Part shown: positions 36,201-48,200 of the stretch, one piece after another
Layout: every line of letters starts with the position of its first letter
How positions within the stretch are numbered: position 1 is the first letter of the stretch
NCBI GenBank assembly: GCA_033675265.1
Contig: JAUJYZ010001563.1
Location: 16,784 to 80,783, forward strand
Source of the DNA: Actinostola sp. cb2023
Taxonomy: Eukaryota > Cnidaria > Anthozoa > Actiniaria > Actinostolidae
Reading direction: 5' to 3'
DNA: 64,000 nucleotides
Translations under genes and position numbers: made by a program
The notes under the pieces: model-generated
What the model saw: the letters and a program-made list of their open reading frames with translations, nothing else
Databases searched by the model: none
Told to the model about the DNA's origin: nothing

Positions 36201-39200
36201 TGGAGATGTTATTCATTGTTTTACTCCATAGATTATAGTTGAATTGTTATATGAAGGACGATTACTGTTATTGAACGCTTAAGAAATGTTTAAACAATAT
36301 TACTATTATTCATTCAGAGGGAGATGTAACATCACCACCACGTGATAGACATGTGACATATTATGTTTAAAATTAGTCTTGCCTTCTCGTGGCATGCCGC
36401 CATCTTGTATCGAACTGAATAAAGCACAGATAACATAACATGGATAAGGATTTATCCAACGGATAGCGCTATCCACCAACTGGGGCCAGAAAACACTTGT
36501 GTCCTATTAGTCATGGATAACACTATCTACTGCAGAAATCGTTATTCCAGTGGACAAGTTGAGACTGTTATATAATAAAGTTATCCACTGCATAAGGAGT
36601 TCAGTATCCACCAGATAGCACTATCCACCAACTGCGGCCGGTAAAAAACCTTGCGTCCTATAAATCGTTTAGTTGAGTTCGCGGGGAATTGTGGAACAAT
36701 TACATCCCTGCATGTTTTATATTAAATAGACAGCAATATGGCGTCCCCTACATCAGTCCCACAATTCCCCGCGAACACCAACTCCGAAATAGCTGATATC
36801 TAGCATTCTGGTAAGGAATTCCTCAATATTTCGGAAGTGTTATGACTAGTCATCATCGCCGTGAAAACTCGGCATAGCAAGAGTCTCTATATTTCATTTG
36901 TATCTATAACCTTTCTTCATATATAGGTGCAAGCACTAGGGCACCGGACGAATTGGAGACCAATTTAGTTTGGGTAACAATTCTCTTTGCGTGAGGTCAG
37001 ACTTGCAGGTAATATAAACTAACTATTGACATTAAAGTGCCTATCACCCTTTTTATTGTTATCATGAAAATATATTCTATGTAAGGTGAATAGTAAATTA
37101 TGGCAAATATGCCTCCTCATACGTCACAAAATTAGCATATCAGGATTTAAAACCTCTATAACGCTCAGTAATGCGAAGCTCAAATCACATAACGCTGAAC
37201 CAACCCAATATTCACTTCATATTGAAGTGTCGTCTAAAATAAAAAATAAGGATATCCCAATGCAGACCTATACTTACATTGTACAACTAGACAAACGTTG
37301 GCAGTCTTCGCATCAGATACTCCATTATAGGCGACACACGTGTAGCATTGGTTATGATCTTCTAGTTTGGCTGTGATATTAAACGAGCTTCCTTTGCCTA
37401 CCACCTCGCCATTTCTTGTCCAGTTAATTGACGGTGTCGGGCGTCCAGTAGCAGTACACATCAGTTGAGCCGTTTGTTTTTCATTAAGAGTGAGAGTAGT
37501 AGGGTGTGTACTTGTAATATTGGGAGCGACTGGAGAAAAGTAAAAAAGATAAGAAAATGCTATATTTGCCAAGATCTGACAATACTTGTGTCCTATATCT
37601 AGCATTATGGTAAGGAATTCCTCAATATTTCGGAAGTGTTATCACTAGTCATCTTTGCCGTGAAAACTCGGCATAGCAAGAGTCGCTATATTTCATTTGT
37701 ATCTCAAATTTCGATGAAATACCACTGCGCTAGCTCTTGACCAATCAGATTGCTGAAATTTGTCAGGTAGTTGTATAACAGACCAAATTGCACTCCGCTC
37801 AGTTCAATTACCATTATATGTTAATCATTGATTCAATAACAGTTATTTGCGCTAAACCGGTACTAGAACATCATAAATAAAAAATATAATTATAATAAAG
37901 TTACCTCTTGCCGTAATATTTACTGGTGTTGTACTTTCAGACGATTCAATGACTCCACCTAAATTGTTTGTAGCTTGACATCGAAATGAGTTGATCCCTG
38001 CAACTAGTTCTATGGTAACTGTTGCCTCGGTGTTTTTGCCATTCCGTGTTCCATACTTCTCTGCAATGATTTGATCGTTTCTATAAATCTTTATAGTAGT
38101 GTTTTCTGGAAAACCAACTGTTGTATTACAGGTTACGTTGACTGTTTTTCCCGCATCTGAGACTGACTGATCAGGTTGTACTTGGATGACTGGAGTAGCA
38201 GGAATAACTGAAAATAACAATTTACATTCAGTTTTTCACATTTAGAACAGGTTAGTAATGTACTTTTCGAGCGTTTCAATGATGAGTGCAGTAATGTAAA
38301 GTCCGTGAGCCAGATCCCAAAATTTTGGCTGTCGGTATCATCTGGGGTGAATAAGGTTTATGGTGTTTTTCGAGAAGCCCAGGTATTGGAGAGTCTAAAA
38401 ATGTGTGATAGTATCCATTTTGGGTAGCATGTAAACGAGACACTTTAGAAATGCAGGGGCGAAACCCTTTAGCCTCTCCCACTTAGCGAAATCCTGGGAA
38501 ATTTCTGGGGGTATGTTGGACAACTTTGAGGCGGGTCCTGCTGGGTTCAAACCTTGCCGCAACTTCAAGTATTGCAGCGCTTCTCTGCTGGATTTCCAGC
38601 GGATGTGGTCCATGATGCCATGAATCGGGACATCTAACAGCGCCAGGGAAACGGCAGCCCCGCCCCTGTAGCTATGGAGTGTGAAGCGGTGGCTGTGCCA
38701 ATTATCCGCTAATAAATTACAATATTCTCTAAGACGCATCTGAGCGGCCGCTGCCGTAAAGGCTTCAGACGAAACCTTCCCTTCCTTAGTTAACGCTTTC
38801 AACATAAATCCCCTTGTTAACTCAATGCCCATTGCGGCCGCGATCTTGAAATACATTCCAATACCAGCGACCGGGCAGGTATCCAGCTTACAGCCCCGCT
38901 TGAAAGCAAAAACTTTGCATCGCCGTTCCGCAGGGACTTTGTCCAAATATGATTAAACAGAAAACCCGAGTTGTCCGGAAAGCGCATGACTTCCGCTGTC
39001 TTAACCTGTGCAAGATCGGCTCTTCTGTCACCGGAGAAAAAAAGAGCTAGCTTTAAAGTAAGCTTGGTCTCTACCATACATAAAAATTGTATGAGGCTCG
39101 AGCATTGGATCTCGTAGCTTAGCATGAATAAAACTACTCAGAGTCGCCAAGTGCGCAAAAAAAGGAAAGGCTTGGCTTGATTATATAGGGGTTACACGCG

Positions 39201-42200
39201 CTTGCAGCTGCTCTGATTGAACCCTGGCTAAGTACTGCTTTACCGCTAGACCACTAGCTGGGCTACCCAAGAAAAATACTGGGTCCCACTCTCCTACCCT
39301 ATTGTTCTCAGCCAAAACTGCCTTTAATTTGCCTATCAAGGCGTCTACGGTGCCATGGGCTAACCGGCAGGGATAACAGTACGGGTCCGCCCTCTTTGAC
39401 CCAGATACGGACAGTCCTTTTTATGGACCCACGTACGACCCGCTTGGTCCTTCCAAACGAGACATTTTACAATCTCCTGTGGTGTACATGTATCAATGTT
39501 TTTGGGGAATGAAAGTTTCGCCAGAAAACATTTTAATTCCTCTTCCAATGCTGATTTCTGCCTGGCGTAGGGTGTCTCTTTTCTCGTCTCTGTTAACTCT
39601 GCTAGACGATGAGCTATGCTCTCTTCGTCCACTGTATACTTTAGCTTCTTAGTTACCAAGCCTGGGGCATCAAAACTTTGTCTTTTAAAAGCACAGTTCT
39701 GGCAAAATTTGAAGCCCTCAACATTTGCATAGCGGCATTCAGGACAACCTACTGACGGTTGAAACAACTAGGGAACATACATGTAAGGCAGTGGCTGCAA
39801 ATCGAAAGAAGGACCATAGACTGCATTAGCACACTTACAAACGGAATACCCATAGATCCACTGGACAAGGTAAAGCCTGTCTTTGATGGAGCCAGTAAAA
39901 CAGAATAATCGCCCTTCTGGGCAAGGTCCAGAACTATAGTACACAGTAAAGAAGAGTCCAGAGAACAAGAAGTGAGAAGTAAGGAAGAAAGGTACACTGA
40001 GGATTACAATACTCGAGTCGAGATACAAAGTTTACTTTAGACGCAAGAAGAAACATTGTATTGTAGAGACAAGATAAACGTTTACAGAGCAATAAGATAC
40101 AAGGAGTTGGACGGCAAAGTGACAGATACAGACCACATAAGAACATTCAAGCCATAGTTAGTAGAGGGAATGGTTAGGAAGCCTTTTGTTATATTTCTCT
40201 GTTCTAGTCCTAATGTCATTATGATGTTGAACGGGTCCTGACCGTGCACAATGTTTGTTCAAATTCATTACAAAATGGCTAAATGAATGAACCCAAATGT
40301 TCTCTATTGGATTACTTATTTAAATATTCTAATATATTTAATTTTGAATTGGAATATATCGCACAAGCAGCCAAAAGTAACGTTTGGGTTCAGTTGCTCA
40401 ACCATAGCAAATTAAGGCAAAACAATGACAAAACAAAAGATTTGTGCACAGTCACGGTTGGAAAAAAAAAACATATAACAAAAGGTTTCCCAACCAGTCC
40501 CCTATACTAACTATGTTCAAGCTAAGTATTCAGTACTCAAGGCAAGCCAAAATTAATACAAGGCGAATTTGAACATTGAACTCAAGCATATTTAGATATA
40601 GTAAACCAAGTTATTTCAAGTCGTTACATTAAGTATATTTAGATATAGTAAACCAAGTTATTTCAAGTCGTTACCTTAAGTAAGATTACCAAGTCATTTA
40701 GTTGTTTCGTTTCGTTTTTCCATTTTGCACTGTTTCGTATTTATAGTATAACTTTAGTCGTATATAGTAATAACTCGTCGTATACAGTAATAAAATCCTT
40801 TTGTGTTCATGTGTGTGTTCATTCACTTTTGGGGAAGGCTTGACTCTCGGGAGACTACGGTGACGCCCAGGCGGAATCGGTTACACTTGTGCCGGACCTG
40901 CTGCCTGAGGGACGTCCGGAGGATTTACAACGACGTCCAGCAGCGAATGCCGTGATCCAAGACGCCGTGGTAGAGGAACTTGATCGTCCATACCAACCAC
41001 TTGAGTTATCACAGATCTGTATTCGGGGTTCGTTGAGAGCCAAGAGAAGTTACCAACTTGTAGTCTTGCAAGATTTCTTGCGAAGTGTGGTAGACAATTT
41101 ATGGAGGGTGTATTTAAATTAGTTATGGGCCAATCAGGAGACACAGTGATTACCATACAATGGCTGCGTGCATAATATAAGATATGCAAATGACTTTGAA
41201 TAGATGCTATTTATATCTAACTTGAGGATGAATTGGACTTTGCATTGTTTCATTGCTGTATTGATTGCCATTTTGAAACTAAACATAGCGCGAGTACCAC
41301 AACCAATCAGGACACGCGTAAGAATGATAATTGGCGATAGCTAATCAGAAACTATTATATATAATCGTGCTACTATGCTGGGGGTCCAGAACAACAGTTC
41401 AATTACCATTATATATTAATCATTGATTCAATAACAGTTATTTTCGCTAAACCGGCACCAGAACATCATTAATAAAAACAATATTAAATAATAAATTAAA
41501 TACAGATTAAAGTTACCTCTTGCTGTAATATTTACTGGTGTTGTACTTTCAGACGATTCAATGACTCCACCTAAATTGTTTGTAGCTTGACATCTAAATG
41601 AGTTGATCCCTGCCACTAGTTCTATGGTAACTGTTGCCTCGGTGTTATTGCCATTCCGTGTTCCATTCTTCTCTGCAATGATTTCATCGTTTCTATAAAA
41701 TTTCATAGCAGTGTATTCTGGAAAACCAACTGTTGTATGACATGTCACGTTGACTGTTTTTCCCGCATCTGAGACTGACTGTTCAGGTTGTACTTGGATG
41801 TCTGGAGTACCAGGAAGAGCTGAAAACAACAATTTACATTCAGTTGTAAATCAGGTTTTCACAACAGGTTAATAAAGTACTTTTCGAGCGTTTCAATGAT
41901 GAGTGCAGTAATGTAATGTGCTTACTACTCCAGGTGAATTACTTTCTCAGTCGATTATCGCACAAGGAATCTCGTTACCAGAGTCGCCCGCGGCGGTTTT
42001 GACTTGAATTGTGTTCCCAATTAGTTGTATAAACAAAATATTACGACACTGAAATATAGTCATTATTATTATTATTTATAATAATCATTAATAATTCATG
42101 AGGCAGCTATTCAATCTGTGCTCAGCATTCTGGTCACGTGGCTACCTTGTAACTCCCATACAATTTACAAAAACTTAAAGCACGGGTAGGGCTTGAATAG

Positions 42201-45200
42201 TTGGCAGGGAATAGGTGGGGTTGATTAATTGCTGCAATTGTTCATAAGTATGATACAGAATAGTAATAAAGCTTATTATTATATGGCTTGATAATTTCCT
42301 GGATTCTGATTGGTCGACGCGGGGTCTGTCCAAAAGCGTATTTTGCAAGTTTGGACCGTTACTATGACAATCGTCCAACTTCCGTATTTTGTATTGACCG
42401 GGAAATTCAAAACAACTTTCATTTCTTTTTACGCCTGACGAAACCTTACTGACAAACTTAATATTTATGAACTCTCGTTTCGTTTTAATATAGTGAGAAA
42501 AATGGCGAATAGAAAAATGAACGACGACTCAGAATTCCGGCCACATCTTTAAAATTGATTTGAAAATTGATTTTACGAACACACTCGGCAACAAAGCACA
42601 AGACTAAAAGTACAAAAACACAAATCCATGCCAACCAAAACTGAATTCAAGTCGGCACGAAAAAAATACTGGATAGTTTGAAAGACAAAATCGATCTATT
42701 TTACTGAACGGGTTTTCTTCTTGTTTGAATTTGATTCAGCAGATTTCTTATTTACTAAGAAATCGCTACGCTCGGTTCGTACTATCAAGACCTCGTTCTG
42801 ATATTTTCCGGTACAGACCTCGCGTTCGGTTAACAATGTCTTTTTAGTATTCTGTATCTGATACAGAATACTAATAGACCTTATTAGTATTCTGTATCAG
42901 ATACAGAATACTAATAAGCTCTATAAGTATTCTGTATCGATCAATGCATTATATAAGAGGAACAATGCATTATCCTAAAAGCTAATTAAGAAAAATACTC
43001 GTTCTGCTTTCATTGTTCAGTGCGGTCAAGCAATCGGAATGAGAATTGAATGCTAAAAGAACAGTTATTATATTCTTTTTATCTCAAGCAGATATTGACT
43101 ACATTTCTGGTTGAAACGCCTACCTGCAGGTTCAAATAATGATTAAACAATATCATTTCGGCTCGAGATTGTAAGTAAGATACAACATTGCCACTCATAT
43201 TGTAAATACTACTTATTATGCCACTAGAGATTCTGAAACGGAATTTCCTGAGAAACGTTTGATTGGATCTTTCAAAATCAATAGACAAACCGACAATTAA
43301 TCAGGACGTACAGTAACGGAAGTCATACAAAAACTGCCATTGTATCTATCATCGGGCACCCAGGGGTATATTCTGTCGCTCGTTACTCGCTCCCAGAGAA
43401 ATATCCCTGGGAACGAAGTCTGTTGGAACTTGTTCCGGAAGTCAAAATTACACTCGTTTCTGATTGGTCGACCTAGGAAGGTCGACCAATGAGTATCACG
43501 TATATTCTGGTTTGAATAGGACAGCCGCCATTTTGAATTTTGGCTTCCGGAACAAGTTCCAACAGACTTCGTTCCCAGGGGTAATTCTCTGGGAGCGAGT
43601 AACGAGCGACAGAATATACCCCTGGATTCCCGAGGATGCCATTGTATCATGCATCAGTTCTGAAGAAGAATTGTCACAGCTCATTTCAAATTCCGGCCTT
43701 GATTACCATACTGCATGGGGCATGCGCAATAAATAACCGTATATCCAAAATCACATCACATCTGGCCTTGCCGAACATTAGAAATTTATATAACGAGATA
43801 AATAAAGTGCTTTGTTAAGTTTCAAAACTAAAATAATGTAATAAATAATTGACTGGCTTCAGTTACCTCTTGCTGTAATATTTAGTGTACTTTCAGTTGA
43901 TCCAATTTCATTTGTTGCTTGACATCTAAATGAGTTGACCCCTACCACCAGTTCTATGGTAACTGTTGCCTTAGGGTGTTTGTCATTCACTGTTGAATTT
44001 TTCTCTGCAATGATTCGGTCGTTTCTATAAATCTTTATAGTAGTGATTTCTGGAAAACCAACTGTTGTATTACACGTCACGTTGATTGTTTTCCCCGCAA
44101 CTGAGACTGACTGTTCAGGTTGTACTTGGATGGTTGGAGTACTAGGAGGGCCTAAAAATAGACGATTTACATTCAGTTGGTACATTTTTCACATTTAGTA
44201 CATGTCAGTTAATAAAGTACTTTTCGAGCGTTTCAATGATGAGTGCAGTAATGTAATGTGCTTGCTACTCCAGGTGAATTACTTTCTCAGTGGCCGATTA
44301 TCGCACAGGCAATCTCGTACCCAGAGTCGGCCGCGGCGGTTTTGACTTGGATAGTGTCCCCGATTAGTTGTATAAACTAAATATATCGACACTGAAATAA
44401 AGCCATTATTATTATTATTTATTATGATACGTGAGACTCTGAAACGGAATTTCCCGAGAAATTTTTGATTGGATCTTTTAAAATTAATAGACAAACCGAC
44501 AATCCGGACGAATAGTAACGGAAGTCATACAAAAGCTGCCATTGTATCATGCATTTCCCTGAAGAATTGTCGCAGCTCTTTCTTTATGGAATTTCAAATG
44601 CCGGCCTTGATTGGCATATACTGCATGGGGCATGCGCAATAAATAACCGTATAACCAAAATCACATCACATATCTGGCCTTGTCGAACATTAGACATTTA
44701 TATAACGAGAGAAATAAAGTGCTTTGTTAAGTTCCAAAACTAAAATAATGTAATAAATAATTGACTGGCTTCAGTTACCTCTTGCTGTAATATTTAGTGT
44801 ACTTTCAGTTGATCCAACTTCATTTGTAGCTTGACATCTAAATGAGTTGAGCCCTACCACCAGTTCTATGGTAACTGTTGCCTTAGGGTGTTTGTCATTC
44901 ACTGTTGAATTTTTCTCTGCAACGATTTGATCGTTTCTATAAATCTTTATAGTAGTGATTTCTGGAAAACCAACTGTTGTATTACACGTCACGTTGACTG
45001 TTTTTCCCGCATCTGAGACTGACTGATCAGGTTGTACTTGGATGGTTGGAGTACCAGGAGGGGCTAAAAATAGACGATTTACATTCAGTTGGTACATTTT
45101 TCACATTTAGTACAAGTCAGTTAATAAAGTACTTTTCGAGCGTTTCAATGAGGAGTGCAGTAATGTAATGTGCTTGCTACTCCAGGTATTATTACTTTCT

Positions 45201-48200
45201 CAGTCGATTGTCGCACAGGCAATCTCGTTACCAGAGTCGCCCGTGGCGGTTTTGACTTGGATAGTGTTCCCAATTAGTTGTATAAAGAAAATAATACGAC
45301 ACTGAAATAAAGCCATTATTATTATTATTTATTATGCTACGTGAGACTCTGAAACCGAATTTCCTGAAAAACTTTTGATTGCATGGATCTTGAAAAATCG
45401 ATTGAAAGACTTTGATGATGTCTTGAACCCAGATGTTAAACCCACTGTTGAAACATTGCCTACAACAAGTGGTGAGTTGATAGGAAAATTACCAACAGTA
45501 ACTGAAGTTGTAGCTAATTTATAACAACTTTGATAGTAAACCAAAACCATTGTTTATATCTACACCGAAGCCATTGTTTAGCTCTACACCAAATAATCCT
45601 TTCAACAAAGAGTCAGTCGTTACTTTTACGGATACCAACCCTGTATATTCTGAGGCTCCTTCAGCAACACCAAATCCCAAGTCATGGATTTCCCAAATGC
45701 CCCCTAGTTCAGACCCAGACACAGGGAACGTTGTCTATACCTACCCACCCCGTAACTCCCTACCAAAGCTTAGCCTAGATAAATATGATGGGGACCCATT
45801 ACGCTTTAGGGGGCATTGAGGGAGGGCATTGAGGGCATTGAGGGAATTGGAATTGAGATCTGGAAAGCCAGCTACTGTGCATGGTTCAAGCCACTTTAGA
45901 AAAGTTGCGGAAGTCTAGTCAACTACAAGCAGACAAGTTGGGAGAAGTAAGGGTTTTCTCGGACACTGTGTCAACTGCAGTGTGGACATTGAAACGGTTT
46001 GTATACATGCATGATCTGAAAGCAGAAGCAAATCTCAGTCTTGTGGTTGATAAACTTTCACGTGAGCTAAAGATTAAATGGAAGGAGTATGTGAAACGCC
46101 AGAACTTAGATAGCCCCACGCTCATTGACTTTTCAGATTGGTTGAACGACCAAGCTGAAATATATGATGAATGCATACCTATTGTAAGGGTCCAACCTCG
46201 AAGTAGTAAATCTAAGCCCTACGGTCATAGTGGTAATACTGGTGTACAAACCATCTTAACTAACACTGTAACAAATCCCTTAAGTCAATCAGTACCCTCA
46301 TGTGTTATGGGGGGTGGCAAGCACAAGCTAAGTGAATGTCCTAAGTTTAAAGAGTTGAGTGTGAAGGCTCGGTTTAATGAGGTCAAGAAGCACAACTTGT
46401 GTTTTAGTTGCTTTGGGAGGCGTCACAGAGTAGAGAACTGTCGGTCCAAGAAAGAGTGTGGAGTCAGTTGTTGTACAAAGTTGCATAACCCCATGTTACA
46501 TAGAGTACCCATTGACGCTGAGAGTGATTCCTATACTGGTAACAGTGGCAGCAATAGGAGTAATGACTCAGTTGCCAACACATTAGCACAGGGGACAGTT
46601 AAAGCGGAACACTCAAAAGCCTCACACGTGGTGTGCAGGTCCTCAGTATTACTGCAAGTGTTGCCAGTCACCTTGTATGGTCCAAAGGGACAGTTTGATA
46701 CATATGCAATGCTGGACACTGGTAGTACCTGTAGTTTGATATTATCTACAGTAGCAGACAAGCTTGGCTTGGATGGTCCTCCTGAGCACATAACTTTAAA
46801 CGGAATACAGAATGTTACTGAACTGTCAACTAAACGAGTTGATGTGTCTATTAGTCCTACAGGGAATCGTGGAATACGCTACGATGTGAATGGAGTCCTC
46901 GTAGTAGACTGTCTGAATGTCCCAGAAAGGAAAGTTAATCTGGGAGAACTTAAATCAATGTGGTCGCACCTTAGGGACCTGGATTTATCAGATGTGGACG
47001 GTTCTCAAGTTACCCTGCTGATAGGTAGTGACGTTGCTGAGCTGATAGTTCCACTTGAAGTTAGGTCAGGTAACAGGGGCCAACCGATTGCTGTCCGCAC
47101 AAAGCTCGGATGGACGGTAACCGGTAGGCTACCTGGTTATCTCAGTGACAGTGAGTCTATCTACAAAGTTCATATTTCTTCAACAGATGAAGAGCTTCAG
47201 GAGTCAGTGAAGTCATGGTGGCGCACTGAAGACTTTGGTTGTAAGTATAACAGCGAAGTCCGACGTTCTGTGGAAGACGAAAGAACTGTCAAGTTTCCGA
47301 GTTGATGGCCGTTATGAAGTTCCCCTATTGTGGAAGGATCGCAATGATGCCCTTCCTAATAATCGAGTTGTTGCCGACATCGCCTAAACCTACTCGAAAG
47401 GAGGTTACAGCGTGACACAGAACTAGCAGACAGATATAAGAAGACTATCGAGAACGACGCCGCAAAGGGATATATAAAGAAACTCACAGAAACTGAACTT
47501 GATACCCCTGTAAAGCAGCAGTGGTATCTTCCTCATCACCCGGTATTGAATGAGAATAAGCCTGGTAAGGTTAGGCGTGTGTGTGACGCTGCTTCATTCT
47601 ATCGTGGATCGTCGCTCAATGATCATTTAATTGCTGGTCGAGACCTATTGAACTCCTTGATGGGGATATTCATGCGCTTCCGCGAGGAGAAGGTCGCACT
47701 GTCTAGCTGCTGACATTGAGGCCATGTTTAACCAAGTGTCAGTCCGTGAGGAAGATCAAAGTGTGCTACTTTTCTTATGGCGCAAGTCACCTGAAGCTGA
47801 AACAGAAGTCTACCAATACCTGAGACACATCTTTGGAGCAAAGTGTAGTCCTACATGTGCCAACTATGCTTTAATCAGGAATACCAGAGACAACAAGACT
47901 GAATTCCCGGATGCAGCTTCAGCAGTCGAGCGGAGTTTCTACATGGATGACTTCTTCCAGTCAACGGAATCAGTGGAGAAGGCTTTGGCTTTGCAACAAC
48001 AGTTGGTCAAGATGCTTGAGTTGGGAGGCTTTAGATTGACCAAGTGGATCTCTAGTGAGAAAGCAGTGATGAAGCATATTCCAGAGACAGAGCGAGCTCC
48101 TTCTGTCAAGGTTGTTGGTGGCGATATTGTCCTACCAATAGAGAGAGCGCTTGGTATAACATGGAACACTGAAACGGATAGCCTTTTGTATCAGGTAAAG

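Larger units (their letters stand above)
22358..36440 (+). mobile_element. Ty3/gypsy-type LTR retrotransposon, expanded by nested insertions
   Basis: The right LTR is 36325-36440 (116 bp, TGTAACATCACCACCA to ATAACATAACA); the left LTR begins at 22358 and ends at 23332, split by an 877-bp insert. TGGAT is duplicated on both sides (22353-22357, 36441-36445). A primer-binding-site-like TGG starts at 23333 and a purine tract AGAGGGAGA precedes the right LTR. Gag, protease, RT, RNase H and integrase appear in order but are broken by stops, frameshifts and insertions at 26.2-28.24 kb and 29.27-35.37 kb. The element is inactive and antisense to the Ig-SEA gene, in whose intron it lies. Confidence 0.88.

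Noticed and set aside
44279..44494. Conserved minus frame with NNNNNGFISVSIYL, repeated in each Ig cassette
   Set aside because: It comes from an (ATT)n tract in the duplicated intron; conservation reflects recent duplication, not coding constraint.
45530..45778. Overlapping alternative frames of the BEL gag (82 and 67 codons)
   Set aside because: They are shadows of the Pro/Ser-rich gag frame that is conserved in copy 2.
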